Source: Heterotrichella gracilis (lineage: Eukaryota > Sar > Xanthophyceae > Tribonematales > Xanthonemataceae). Taken from it: DNA of 64,000 bases. Location of the stretch: assembly GCA_032358255.1 (NCBI GenBank), contig JAULBX010020299.1:16139-80138 (forward strand), given 5' to 3'. Shown here in pieces: positions 43,806-56,771 of the stretch (positions within the stretch are counted from its first letter, which is position 1; the number at the start of each line of letters is the position of its first letter). The notes under the pieces are model-generated. The model worked only from the letters and a program-made list of their open reading frames with translations. It ran no database searches and was not told the DNA's origin. Position numbers and translations under genes: made by a program.

Positions 43806-46800
43806 CTAGTGGCGCACGCCTCCAAACATGTCGCACACAACAGCAGCAGCTGCTTTCCCTCGCCCTGCACCAGGTGCCTCAGTGCGCTTCTTGGCACCCC
43901 GCGCCCCTTGTGCCGCACCCGCTGGGGCTGCAGCGCTGCCACCCTGCCGGGCATTTGAATTCCCTCCTGGTGTGGCTTTTGACCGCCTACCTGAAAACAC
44001 AAAAGAAAAGTAATTCATTTGCAGTTCATATGCAAAAGGCTACCTTACATAGCTACAAAGCCGGTAGCCAGGCAAGGGGTTTGGCTGAACTTCACTGTGA
44101 TAGGAAAGCTTTGAAAGTTAAAACTTTCAAGTGAGTAGGTAAATACTTGTCATTACCCATGTCAGCCAAAAATAAGCTGATATCGCTTTTGTTCCGAAAT
44201 CGCTCGTAATACAAAGTAGAAAATATTGAAAATATAACAGCCGTGTAAATTGCAGGGTCCTCCTCAGTGAGGGTCTAGTGGCCGTTGTGTCTCCTCAGGA
44301 ACGCTATCACCGCATACCTGGCCCAGGCTGCTTGCCCTGCGCGCCTGCCTTGGCTGCCACTGTTGTGGGCGCTGCCTGTGGCTTATCACAACCTGGCTGT
44401 GGCTGCGCATCGCGTCCACCACAGTCGTCCCCATCTGATGCCGAGCTGGCTGAGTCATACAGGGCCTGCATCGGCTTGGCTTTCTTGAGCACCCGCCTTT
44501 GACCTCCCCTGCCAGCGCCCTGACCTCTCCCCCTTGAGGGGGGCATCATGCCCTGGCCCTGACCCCCATCACCACCGAAGCCTGCTCCACTAGCTCCACG
44601 CTCCATGCCATACCCATGGCCATGCATGCCGGGGCCTGCACCGCGGCCAAAACCCTGCCCACCCTCCATGTTACGCGCAGCATTGCCATACTCGCCGCTG
44701 CCGCTTCCCGGACCAGGCGCCCACTGTTGGCCCGCCATGCTGCCGCCATTGTGGCCATCAACATTGCCGGCATGGCCCCAGCCTGTGGGTCCCTGGCTGC
44801 CATTATTGCCAACATTGTCGCCTTGAGGAGCTCCAGGCACCCACTGTTGGCCTGCGAAGGACTGTGTCATGCTGCCGCCCAAAGCGCTGCCATTGTTGCC
44901 AACGTTGTTGCCCATGCTGCCTAACCCTGAGGCCCCCTGGCTGGCTGGCTGCTGCTGCCAATTTGAGTAGCTTGGGCCCATCAGAGGCCTGGCTCCAGCG
45001 CTGGGTGGTGTGCCAAACTGTGCTTGGTGCCCCGCCATGTTGGGATAGTCTGGGCCCTGGCCAGGTCCCACAGCACCAGGTGCAGTGCCCAAGCTGCCCA
45101 TGCCATTGGATGGTGGCCAATTGCCTGCAAGCCCATGCCATAACCGGGTGAACCACAGCTTGGTGAACTTAAACTTATAACTTGAAGGCAGGGGCCCTCA
45201 ACTTAATTACGTAACGCACTTTCGTGCATTGACAAATGGGAATTATGCTCACACTTAATGTGGTGAATGTCCGCTAGAAATGTGGATACATGTCTCCCCA
45301 CCTGATGTGCCACGGCCGTATGGCCTCTGCGCCCCACTGCCCCTTCCAGCACCTGCATGCTCCATGGACCACATGCTGCCTGCGCCGGCGCATGGCGCCC
45401 CGCCAGACATCCAGTCAGCTCCATCGTTGCCACCACCTCGGTACCCATTGGCCTGTTGCGCTGCTGGTCCAAACCTGCCACCTGCATGCTCCATGGACCA
45501 CATACTGCCGGCGCCGGCGGCTGGCGCCCCACCAGACCTCCAGTCAGCTCCATCGCTGCTGCCACCTTGGTACACACTGGCCTGCTGCGGTGCTGGTGCA
45601 TACCTGCCGCCTGCAGCAGACAGTTCATTACAGGTTCATGGCATGCATCGATGGATGGGCCCAACGTTAGTGGTCACTCATTTGAGTGACCGCAGGAATG
45701 CATGTTAACATATGTCTTCTACAGTCCACTTCACAAGGAATTAAAAACGAGGGGTCAGCCTTCAGAAGTACTTGGAGGGCATTAGTCTTCCTAGAATAAT
45801 ATTATGCTATGAATACTTACCATTACTGCGGTACCATTACTGCGGCAGAAGTTCCGATCTCAATTGGCTTTCATTGCGGGTGGGCAGCTATACATGCAGT
45901 ACCATACCTGCTGCCTTCATCCTCGGCTCAATTCTGACTGGTGGAACCGGGGGTGCATATTCCATCCCTGAACATGCGCCGCTGTGGCCATTTCTGCTCC
46001 CTGGATTTGAGTTGGTCGCCCCATTGTGCACATTGTGGAAGGTGGCTGCTGCTGGTGCATTGCCAGCTGGCCCTGAGGGTCCTGCAGGCCTTGCACTGGT
46101 TCGCTGCTGGTAGGCTGGCTGCTGGCCCCACTGCGCTGCGGGACTCTGCGCGCGCTGATTTGCTCGATTACCTGCAGCAAAAATAGGCAAGCCTCAGTTA
46201 CGTTAGTTCAGCAAAACCCAGATCCAGCTGTCAGCATTTCATGCCTTCTGCAGACTGAATTTGAGCCAATTTTTTGTTTTGATTTTCCAGCATGATCAGC
46301 ATAAATCACCAATTTCAGCCACACACAACGTTCTTGATAGCATGACCTATTGATGCCATATCGAGCATCACTGTTGCACCCTTACCTGCAGGATCAGCAT
46401 TGTCATCATGAGCACCTGTCTCAGGGAGCTCCTCAATGACTACAGAATGCTGATTCACAGCCCCACCAAAATTGCGTGTGTTGCTGGCATTCACATGCTG
46501 CTGCTGGGCCAAAGCAGACATTGTAGGTACAGTGGGGGCATAGAACCCCGGGCGCTGGTGGTACTTCTTGTAGGTAACTGTGCCATGATTTGGGTGCACG
46601 TTCTTCAAGCCTGCTGCACTGGTACACACAATCTTCACCTCTTCATAAATGCAGTGTGGTTGGAGTTTACCATCGGCACCTGCTGCCCCAGTTCCTCCTG
46701 TTTGGCTGCCATGCTGGCCCAAGTTCATGCCATTGCCAGTGGCTCGTGTGCTGCTATCAACAATTGGGCTGTCAGGATCTGTGACAGTGTAGCTGCTTGG

Positions 46801-48627
46801 GAATGATTGCGTGTCAAGGGGTGACGATGGCTTGTGTGCTGTATCACCCTGGGGTGCAACTAGGCCACTGCCAGCCCTGGTGTGATGCGCACTGTTGAAG
46901 GGCGGAGTGTGGTTGTTTGCTGCTGCGCTGGCTGCATTGGAGAATGGGTTCAGTGGTGGCATGCCCAGATTCTGATCATTGTATGAACCGCAGTAGGAGC
47001 TTGGCTGTGATGTGTCAGATCTCAACTCAGCGCCAGTGCGCAGGTGGGACAGCAACGACTCCTGCAAGCACTTGCGATGTTGAAGGTACTGCGGTAATGA
47101 CAGAACGGCATGACAAATCGCACATTGTGCCAGAAAAAACATGATGGTGCGCATGTACAAAGCTGTCTATACCTTTTCCGCAATCTTTCCTTTCAATACA
47201 GCGTTGCACTTGACGAGCTGGGAGATCTCAGATTCTTGGACCCCAACACTGCACATGGTGTCAAAGATATACAAATAGTTGAACACCACCGAAATGTGGG
47301 ATAAGGCGTGGAGCTTTGTGATTCATTGAGCCATGCTTCACCGCATGTAGTACCTCAGCTTCAGACATATGCCAGATTATATAACCTGTCACACCTACAT
47401 GTCATATTATATGACCTACCATCCTGCGGCATCAGCTTCATCCTCTTTCAATCTAGCCAATTTCTTCTGCAAGGACTCAATGGATTGCTTCATGTTGGCG
47501 GTGGCACTCTCCTCCTTCCTAATGCGCGGCTCAAGCTCCATGATGCTCTTGCTGTCCTCTTCAACCTTCATTTCCACATCTGGAGGAGGTATGAGCTGTC
47601 ATCAGGAAATGGGCAGGGCCATACTGGCAATCAACCGATGCCACCACGGCGAGATGCATTAAATGCAGGAACTATGCATCAGACATGCTGCAGCAGATGC
47701 ACATTCAAAGCAGTGCTCTGACAACAAACATCCCTCGGGCAGTGCCACTAAGGATCATGATGAGTCTTTCTGAACCAGCAACACCCTGCAAGTGACCATG
47801 CACCCCTTCCGTTCATCCTGTCAACGCTTCAATGAACCATGCATGTGTGGGCATGTGCCATATGGGCATGCCCAGGCCGGCAATAGTATGATCCAAATGT
47901 TGGGCACCTGAGATTGATTGCATGAGGCTGGCAGCTTCTCTGGTTGCATTCTCAAAAGCCTGCGACGCCTGGATGCTCTGTGAGCGGATCTTCTCAGCCT
48001 CTTGCTCCACCTCCTTTGCCTGCTGGAGGATTGCTTTTCGCTCATGCTGGGTCTGCTGGCGGAATTTCACATATTCTTCAAAACTGTGGGATCCTTGAAA
48101 CTGCGTGCAGGCGTCACCAAATTTGGTGGTCACTGTGCGTAGCTGCTGTTTCAGGGTGTGGATCTGTGCCTGAAAAAGACGGGGTTGCACATGCTGTTGC
48201 TAGCCATTTGTAGCGCTGTGAGGCAGGGACGTGCTGTTGAGTGGTGGGGGACAACCCCTTGAGGCAGGCTGCAAGCAGGATATGACATAGGTGTGGTACC
48301 ATATTTTTCCACAAAGACAAGGCTGCAAGCCAGTGCGTAAGAGGAGGACATTCTCACCTTCAACTGTTCCTGCTGCTCCTTCTGGGCTGCCTTGGATTGC
48401 ACCTTTTGTGAGCTCAGCGTCTTGAGCTGGCTCACCTCTGCCTCCAAAGCCCACACCTCTTGCAACTCACTGTGGCGCTGCTGCTTCAGCTGCTCAAGGT
48501 TGGCTTTGGCTTTTTGTATCTTGGACCTGGTCTCGGAAACTTCTCGCATTTCTTGCTGAATAGCATCATCGAGGCCATCCAGTGCAGTCTTGACCGCGGC
48601 TACCTTGGCTGGCAGCTCTGAAGCCAT
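43806..48627 (-). CDS. Coiled-coil protein with a Gly/Asn/Gln/Pro-rich, prion-like tail (1011 aa)
   Basis: Family not recognised. Nine minus-strand exons agree in phase: 48627-48358, 48169-47908, 47579-47420, 47248-47173, 47088-46386, 46171-45908, 45610-45302, 45124-44318 and 43990-43806. Residues 1 to about 270 are a long heptad-rich coiled coil (MASELPAKVAAV, LKQQLRTVTTKF, MKQSIESLQKKLARL). Residues about 290-490 are polar, with repeated Ser, Thr, Asn and His. Residues about 490-950 are low-complexity: Gln/Pro/Ala blocks, two 43-residue repeats containing GAGSMWSMEHAG, NNG/GNN tracts, Gly-Met stretches and an RGG box (PPSRGRGQGAGRGG). The tail ends CDMFGGVRH. Such architecture suits a scaffold that self-associates through the helix and condenses or binds RNA through the tail; that is inference. 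It is divergent from the TMEM245 gene across 675 bp. Confidence 0.75.
44111..44130. repeat. Short inverted repeat in the last intron of the coiled-coil gene
   Basis: TTGAAAGTT and AACTTTCAA flank two bases, a 9-bp hairpin. It lies between the exons at 43990 and 44318. Confidence 0.6.
45350..45590 (-). repeat. In-frame 129-bp tandem repeat in the low-complexity tail
   Basis: Two units, offset by exactly 129 bp (43 codons), each encode GADW, SGGAP and GAGSMWSMEHAG. The unit length keeps frame, so this is a local duplication that was retained in coding sequence. Confidence 0.9.
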
Positions 48628-49302
48628 GTCTCACTGGCTGGGTACCTTAAGGCACTGGATGAGTCCCCGAAAATGGGAAGTTTAAGACCCAGTTGCTGTT
48701 TTCAATTATTCCAAAGGAACAGTTTGTTATCTTACTCTTTTGTGGCATGCATGAATCGCTATGCATGCACTTTGGCCAGCCCGAAGACCTGTGCCCACTA
48801 GTGAGGCAGTGTGGTACCTCGTTCAAAGCAGATACATCAAGACAAAATGTGCAGATGGGCTGCTGAAAATGAACAGTGCGAAGGTGGCTGAGGACGGGTA
48901 GAGTAGGTAGAGCTAACTGAATCCAGATACTGTCATATGTATGCATGCCACAGTCCAGGAATCAAGATGCTGAGTTCTATTCAAATTTGCCGCAACAAGT
49001 GATTATGCACGCAGTTTATAGATCTGAACGCACAACCTGACGGAGTGTGCCTCCGAAACTGTGAAGTGCTTCACTTGGGGTGGTTGGGGCCCACTTATAT
49101 AGTGGGCAAGGGAGAAATTCGAGGCCTGTCATAAAGTTGCCCGTGGCTTTGCTAACGCTCTACTTAGCAGTTGCCGAAGTGGATTGTTACCTGGCAGGCG
49201 AACCAGATAGGTCTTCAAAGTCACCTCTTTTGCGTGTGCCGGCATGCATTCTCGTTTTGCCATGCCATTAGTTAGTGGTCAAGCGAATGGAGCTGACTAA
49301 TC
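48628..49302. promoter_or_regulatory. Head-to-head intergenic region (shared promoter candidate)
   Basis: These 675 bp separate the start of the minus-strand coiled-coil gene from the start of the plus-strand TMEM245 gene. No coding exon is seen. A TATA-like TTATATAG occurs near 49096-49103. A bidirectional promoter is inferred from the layout only. Confidence 0.45.
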
Positions 49303-52300
49303 ATGGCCCCTCCACCTTGCAGCCCTACTGCAAAGGACGTTTCTAGCTATCCCGTACCTGAAACGAACCCACTGTACCTGCAGCTTGCTCTGTACACCAC
49401 TGGCAACGCACTTGCTATCTTGCTTGCACTGCTGGTGTACAGCTTGTGGAGTGTTCTGAGCTCGTTCAGGGACTCTATCGTGTGGGCGTTGCTGTGCTCA
49501 ATCGCCCTTCGTGGTGCGAAAGATGAGCTGGTTAGGTGCCTCCAGAAACGTTTGCTCACAAAAAGGTAACGGACTGTTTGGCATACGGGGCTGTGTTGTT
49601 TATGAGGAATGTGCTGCGCAAGGGGTTGTACGCACAACCCCTTGATACCGAAAGGAAACTGAACCATGCACTTGAATAGTTGGCTAAAAAAATGGCGACT
49701 GGTGGAGTACGCGGCTCACTACACAACACATGCATATGCTCAATGAAATTGTATCCAGGCATCTTGCAACTGCCTCCTACAGGTCGCTGCCAGTGGTGTT
49801 GGTGCTCGTTGCCTGGCTTCCTTTCAGCACCCTCTATGAAGCATTCAAGGACAAGCTTCTGGAAGTCAAGCTCTTCAGTCAGCTGTGGAGGCGCTACAAC
49901 AGGGCGAAGAACCTGGTGGGTGTCCTGTACCCCTCCACGCCACCACAGCTTGCAACACCCCCTGCCACCCATGCATCGTCTGAAGCCCGCCAAACCTGCC
50001 ACGCGTGCAGGGTCCAGGTTTGACGTTCCTGCAATACTGGACCCATGTGCTCACGGTGCTGCCAATGCAAGCAGTGCTGGTGGCCAAGCGCCAACGAGCA
50101 AAGGAGGCAAGGGGGGCACACCGAACGCACCGGAGTGCTTCCGTGGGCATTTTCCAGTGGCTGTTCCTTTTCAGCGCCGCGTACCTGCTGTATGGGTACC
50201 TGCAGGTAGCACCCCTTGAGATTAGGGTTTTGGGTAAACCCTAAGATAACCATCAACAGTTGGCTATACCAGGTCCCTTCATCCTGGTGCGCATGTAACT
50301 TCCATTCGTCTAGCCGTTCATCACTCGCTTTCAATTGCATTTCTTGCAACCTTAAACCCTGAATCCTAACCTTTGGATCAGTGCCATCAGTGGCTCACAT
50401 ACCTTGTGCTGCTGTCCACAGGTTGTCTTCACAATAGCAGTCCTGTTCTTGGGTGCAGTTGCAGTACCCGCGTCATACATGTCAGGCTCTAGAAAGCAAG
50501 CAGCCGCTGGTGAGGGAGGAGAACATGCCGCTAACTCACAAGCTGCAGACCATCAGAGGAAAGCACCAACCCGTGCCAGGTAGTGGAGACACCTCGGCAT
50601 CTTGGGTTTGTAGATCCTGCTCCACCATCTTGCATTCATTTCAGAGGCAGCGGAGACACCGATATGGCAGGACATTCCGCCAATATCAAACACTGCTGAT
50701 TTCAAGTGTACTTACAATCGCGTTGCCATACTGACTGCTGAAACCTGCCCTGCAGTAGCTTTCGGAAAGCACAGGCAGCTGTCTCGGGCGTCAAGGAGCA
50801 GATTGCAGAACTGTTGAGCAAGGTGGATCGATACATCTGCAACACCATCGTGGGCAATCTCCATTCGCTGGTTGCCATGGGCTTGTTAGCGGCTGGGCTG
50901 TTGGGGATCTGCTTGACTGCGGGTTTGCTGACAATTCAAATAGGTATGTCGCATGGCATGCCATGGTTTGAGTTTACTGACCATGTGAACTGGTGTATTG
51001 TGTGGCATGGCATGGTGTAACTGAAGATTTAAATGGATGTGCCACAATTACATAGCATCTCTCAAATCCATTCTTGCAGTGCATACCACGCAAGGGGATG
51101 GATTTCATTGCTCTGTTTGCTGGTGGAATGTGCTGGCAAAGATGCTATGCCATTGTCCATTTATATGGCAATGCAATTTCTTCTGACCCACGGAAATTGA
51201 CGCAGGCCAAGAAGGGGCGGTTGCAGTCACCGCTGTCCGCACAGCCTTGGCTGGCAACTGGTCGCTGATGGATGTTCAGCAGCTGTCATCAGACATTCAA
51301 ATCAGCAACGCATCATATGCCAAATTGCTGTCTGGAATAGACCACTACAAGATATCAAATGCTGTGCAGCAGACTCTGCCGCTGGTGGTCTCGTGGGTTG
51401 AGAAAACTGCAGACAGCTGGCTGACCAAGAACAACCTGACTGAGGCAAGTTCATGGATTATAGCACGCAATCAGATTGCCATTTTTATCTGTGCCTTGCT
51501 TATGCAGCGTTTAGTGGACCTTACTAATTAGTTAGAACGGGCATGGCTTTTTGCAGGTTGTGGACGACGTTCGGTTGTTGTATGTTGCTCTGGATGGCAC
51601 TGCAACCTGCACCGAGGGTGATTTGAGAAGGTACTCAGTGCAGACTGCCACTGCTGCAGCCAGCTTACATGCTTTTCAAGACGAGCAGATGACGGCAGCA
51701 GCCAAGGTGCGTACAATATCTGTCTGCCACAACCATGGTAGTCAATATGCCCCCCTTGCCTTACAGCTTTGTTGTATAAAACAACATAAAAGGAGAAATT
51801 ATCGAGGTGAAATTCACTGAATTCATTGGAACTCTATAGGTGGCAGCTGCAGAGAATGATACTGCTGCGGCTGTAAGAATGTGGCAGGAACAGATTGGAA
51901 ACCTTGATAGCAGCATTATCGGTGTACTTGATGCAGAGCACCCAATGCGCATTGCTGAAAGCCAGGTTGCCCGGCTCAATATGCACCTGGCCGAATCAAG
52001 GAAGCAGTTGAAAAGTATTGACAGGTGATTCTTGCTAAAGATGGCAGTGTTTCAACGAGAATAATCCCTGCCTGTGACACCAAGTCTTGTGATGTACACT
52101 GTAACTGTGCCATTGCATGTAAACTGTGACTGTGCCATTTTTCTGCAGCGAGGTGGAAGTGAAGAAAGAGGCAGCCCTTCTGGCTCAGCAACGCTTTGCG
52201 AGGTGCAGAGAGGCCAACAGTAGAAGCCTCCAAGCCCCACAGCATGACCAATCAGTCCAACGCATTGGTACGACAGGCCCTCATCTGCTCATGAATGTTA

Positions 52301-54579
52301 ACCGTTTACATTCAAGCCACTTGTGAAGAATATCAGGCAGAAGTCATTGCAACAGATAAATTCTTGGAAATGTTTTTCATTTTATCTTTCTCTCCAAGCA
52401 TTTCCCACCTGATGCATGATCCAATTGATGTACTGTTCCGATCCACCACATACGCCAGGTCGCCAATTGCAAGCAATTGCAGCAAGGTTCGGGAAGCTGC
52501 AAGTACGTGATGGCTGGGAGGAGATGCGTTCACTCGTTGGCAAAGTATCGACCAGCATCAGGAGCGTCTCAAGCCAATCCCAAGTACCCGAAGGCAGTTT
52601 TGGGATCATGCAAAGGATCAGCCTGTCCGCAGCTGAGCCACTGCTTGCCTTGGGTAAGTATCAGCTGTCAGCTAGCTTCAATTGGGTTTGCTTCTTTCAT
52701 CGATGGGAACCATATAAAACCTAAAGTAGTGCATCCCACAACAATCGTCAATGGCGGGTTCTGCTTGGCTCTGCAGCTGTGGCATCAAGGGCTGTGCATA
52801 AAATGATGTTATTTTGTGCAGGCAAACGCGTATTGCAGGTAGCGGCATCATCTCTGGGCAGCACGGGTGCAGCGGCTTTTATGGGTGGCATGACACTCCT
52901 GCGCGTCAGTCTCGGTACGAGTGTGTAAATGAAAATCTTTATTGGCATGTGATTTTGCAATCTCGTATTAATTTGAAAACTGGCAAAATTTAGGATTTGG
53001 CTGCGCAACATTTTGCCTGCAAATATGATATTTGGTACAGCAGGAAATAGGCACATAATATATTTCAGCACATAATATATTTTAGTCACCAAAGATTTCC
53101 TGTCAATTCCCACCAATTCCTGACCATCTGCAGGCGCCGTCCAGCTGGCCACACAGTTTGTGCTCTTCTGCTGCACCCTCCTCCTCCTCCTGTCATCGGA
53201 GCAGGACCCCATCGCGTCATCCCTCCTGCTCCTGCCCCTGACGGAGCAGGCCCGCACCCGGGCATGCACCGCAATCAACAGGGCTGCCCGCGGGGTGATT
53301 GTGTGCACCATCAAGCTGGCTGCCTTCCACGGGATGTTCACGTGGCTCACCTTCAGCTGCTTCAGCATTCCATTTGTGTACACGTCGGTGCTGCTTTCTG
53401 CAGCCATCGCCTCGCTGCCGCTCATCCCCGTGTGGGTGGTGGCAGTCCCAGCCGCCGCCCATCTCGTCTTCCAGGTGCGCATTCCATGTACACGATGGCG
53501 ATTCTAGCTCCATCCTATTCGAGTGCCAACTTGAATTAAATTAAATCACAATCACAATAATCACAATCACAGTTCCAATTCCAAATCCAATCCCAATCCG
53601 AATCCCAATCCCAATCGCAATCACAACCCACAACCCACAACCACATCACAACCACAACCACAACCACAACACAATCACTTTTTGTTGCGTAACAACAGGG
53701 CCAAGTCATAATGCAGATCATCTTCCTACATGTACAGGATAGGTGGGTGGGGGCTGCAGCCCTGCTGGCGCTGCACGTGATGGCACTCACAGTTGCCGAT
53801 GACGCCATCATGCGGGAGGTGCCTGGCTCACACCCCTACTTCACAGGCCTGGGGATCATTGGAGGCATTTACACCTTCAGCAATCCACTGGAAGGTAAAA
53901 TAAATGAATACCTGCACTGTAATCATACATCATGCAATAGTATCCCAGGAACAGGTGGAATTTAGGCGTAGCAAAGGGGGGTACATTGCCCTCTTGTCTG
54001 CTATTCCCCTTACCATGCTGTGCTGCGAATACGGTGAAATGGCAACATCAATTGCCGCCATCACCACAAAAGTGCTGGACTGTTCTCTGCTACAGAAACA
54101 CTCCTGTGGCAATGCCTTGAATGGTCACGTGGCGGTGTGGCTGTGGGCAGGTGCCATCATGGGTCCCATGCTGCTGTCCATGGTGTCCATGCTGTACCAC
54201 CTGCATCATGAATTTTAGAAGGGAACGGGGGTGCATTATCCTCTAGCTAGTTTGCTGCTTCTCTTTCCGTTACAAGTTTGCTGCCAACACACTGTATGAA
54301 AATACCTTGTCCAATGGATTGCTGTGGCTGTGCGCAGGTGCTATCATGGGCCCCATGCTGCTGTCCCTGGTGTCCATGCTGTACCACCTGCACTCAGAGT
54401 TCATGCAGGCAGAGGTGGAGGAGAGCCAGAGCGTGCTGCAGGGGCACTCCCTCAGCCGCACAGCCTCAATGGACTCTGGCACACTGTCGGCAGCTTGGAG
54501 TGCCAGCACACCCTCCAGCCCCACCCGCAGTGGGGCGGGGCAGGGGAGGGTGGCGCATGCACAGTTTTGGGCAGAGTGA
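49303..54579 (+). CDS. TMEM245: TMEM245 / AI-2E-family multipass membrane protein
   Basis: Exons 49303-49565, 49783-49915, 50011-50205, 50422-50579, 50756-50943, 51206-51444, 51557-51706, 51840-52024, 52149-52267, 52459-52653, 52822-52914, 53134-53474, 53738-53894 and 54338-54579 join in phase to 885 residues, close to the usual TMEM245 length. The N terminus carries LQLALYTTGNALAILLALL and FRDSIVWALLCSIALRGAK, typical of the family. Further membrane segments lie in exons 3-5 and 11-14 (FVLFCCTLLLLLSS, FVYTSVLLSAAIASLPLIP, GIIGGIYTFSNPLEG). A hydrophilic helical stretch (exons 6-10) probably forms a loop. The role is poorly known; a transport or permease-like function is inferred from the AI-2E fold. 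Exon 6 ends at a GC donor (GCAAGT at 51445). The last exon exists in two copies (54151-54218 and 54338-54579). I chose the second because it continues the protein; the first gives a stop after HHEF. Confidence 0.85.
53544..53685 (+). repeat. CAATCC/CACAAC microsatellite in a TMEM245 intron
   Basis: About 140 bp of degenerate 6-base repeats (CAATCC, AATCAC, CCACAA) fill the intron between 53474 and 53738. It is strongly strand-asymmetric, with almost no G. Confidence 0.88.
54151..54218 (+). other. Alternative terminal exon of the TMEM245 gene
   Basis: GTGGGCAG acceptor, correct phase, and codons for GAIMGPMLLSMVSMLYHLHHEF then TAG. The main terminal exon at 54338 encodes GAIMGPMLLSLVSMLYHLHSEF and then 58 more residues. 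Use of this copy would give an isoform without the Ser-rich tail. Surrounding bases from about 54119 are duplicated as well. Confidence 0.6.
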
Positions 54580-56771
54580 GCCGGATGGGGGTTGGATATC
54601 TGGGTCAATGGTGCAAGTGATTTATAACGGCTGGCGACTTTCATAGTGAGCCGTGGACCCTAGATAGGGTTGGCTGCACGCTGTCACTCGGCCGCCTGTC
54701 TGCAGCATGGAGCGCCAGCGCACCCTCCAGCCCCATCCACAGTGGGGTGGCTAGGGGTGGGAGGGGGGTGGGCAGTTTGGGCCACCCAGCCTAGATTGAG
54801 GATGGGTGCCGGGAACAGCGGTGCACATGGGTATGGCAGCCAATCCCAGGGATGCAGATTCCAGCACAACATTTGCATGTTTACTGAGAACGCTGGGCCA
54901 AGCAAAGTTGGATGTGGAGCTTGTGGCGGGTGGCCATGGTAACTGCACAGTACCCGCCAGCCAGCACTCCGCAGCACACAGCTTACTAACATGAGCCACA
55001 TGTTTATTCAAGCTTGGCCATGCATGAACACTAATCGCAAGGGTGACATACGTTCAACAAATGGTGCCTGTGTATACACGCTTGGCGGGGTCAAGGACTC
55101 TGCCCTTTTTATTTTTGTACAATAGCACCCAGGTTGCTGGTGATGGAGCGTGCCTTTTCTCTGTGCAATCAGCGTAATACAACTATGCGCACCGGGTCTA
55201 GCAATATTTCTGGTCCACTATTAATTAAGGTGATTCTTGGTGTTGTCACAATCATTGACCATTATGGCAATGTCTTTCTGCATGTATGCATGGCTCGTCT
55301 GAGGTCAATGAGAAGGATTGTAATCCGATTACATGGCATGATCACAAATTACTACTGGCAGTACATTGTCAATGACCGGGAACTCATAATGCAATCTGTC
55401 CATGGCGCGAGCCATTAGCCCCCTACTAGGAGTGACTTCGCCTCTCTTCAACCCCATTATTACTTTCTTATGAAAAAAAATTCTTCCATATGGTCCAGGA
55501 AGGATATTATGTACCCGGCAGCCTGCTAATACCCACACGGTCCCCAAGGTTCCCAATAATCCCCGAAGGAGCCCTCTGCGAGGCCACAAACCCCGCCGGG
55601 CCAGGTTGAAAATGTGGGTTGTTAGCTCAGCCTAGTAGGTCAAACTTTGCCAAAAGGCTGTTACAATATTGATGGACTAAAACTTCATTTTCAACCTTAT
55701 TTCCCTACAAGGATAAGGTCAATTCGTGTCTAATAACTACAAGGCCCTACACAGTCTGACGATATAATGTTTTATTATCAAGTGAGTGCTAGAAATGATT
55801 CAAAACTGGCCTCTCACTGAGACCTCCTGAGACCTCTTGAACTCAGGAGTGAAAACAACACTGAGCGGGTACTGAACACTGTCTCATTGTACTAACCTGA
55901 AGTTAGTACACTGCTTAAAACACGGGAATTATTAACACAACTTGGCTTTATTTTAAAGCCTTTATTTTAAACACAACGTTGTTGAACGATAGAACATAAA
56001 CAAACACAAGAAGAAAAGCACGAGACAACACGGTCACTAACAAAAACATAAAACACGTGTATCGCATTAACTATGTACCAAATGGGCCAAAATGTATGCA
56101 CCACATGGACTCCACCCGATAAAAACTTTTGCTGAGCATGGGACATTGTCCAATTTATTTTCTGCCTGTACGCAATTAGGGCCAACGACCCCTGCGGCAT
56201 GTGGCTCAGTGTAATGCATGCACCGCCACAAAAACTGGTCGATTTGCAAAAATGTTTGCCAGCAAACTCCACAGACTGGCCAACCAATGCCTGGCCGACT
56301 CTGTGCCAGCCCCAAAATCATGGACTATATAGAGGGCTTGCTGCTCTCCCACTGTGGCCCTCCACCACTGGTGTTGGCAGTAGATGTTGCGGGCCGCCCA
56401 ACTTGGGGTAATCAGGGTAAATGTCCAACAAGGCTTATGCCATCCAATCACCGGCTGCCATGAGGCTAAGGGTTGGTGCACCGCTGAATGAAGTGCAGGA
56501 CCAGGCCTGCCTCCACCTGTCAATCATTGCATGATGCCACTATAGTGCCCTCTGGTGATAACCCTGTGTAAGGGTGAGGCGCCTGCAGGGACCTTGCTGG
56601 GTACTCCCATTCACCGCGCCGCCGCTGCTGATTGCAAGTTTCGGGTCCACATTGCTGTTGGGGTGAATGTGGGCTATGCACAGCTTGTGGTCAGGTACTG
56701 TTGTCAGCTGATAGGGTTGCCGTGGCGGGACCTGGGACCAGGCTGGGAGGTGGCTGACCTTAGCTAGGGTT
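54580..56771. other. Intergenic region, possibly with a degraded element
   Basis: No gene is supported. Overlapping minus-strand ORFs in different frames at 55967-56523 have unusual Trp/Cys/His content and could be a frameshifted transposon relic, but no family motif is visible. A tRNA box-A-like stretch near 55620 has no matching box B. Confidence 0.35.
54675..54757 (+). repeat. Echo of the TMEM245 last exon in its 3' UTR
   Basis: ACCCTCCAGCCCCA and neighbouring bases repeat about 54477-54540 (SASTPSSPTRSG region) just downstream of the stop. Confidence 0.78.

Noticed and set aside
46315-47160. A zinc finger reading CAICH in the 281-codon ORF
   Set aside because: Phase and the preceding exon require splicing to 47088, after the Cys pair; the CAIC bases fall inside the intron's pyrimidine tract.
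55615-55690. tRNA-like box A (TTAGCTCAGCC..GTAGG)
   Set aside because: No box B and no cloverleaf arms could be found downstream.
55967-56523. Candidate transposase on the minus strand
   Set aside because: The ORFs change frame repeatedly and no DDE or other catalytic pattern is visible. I mention it only as a possible relic.
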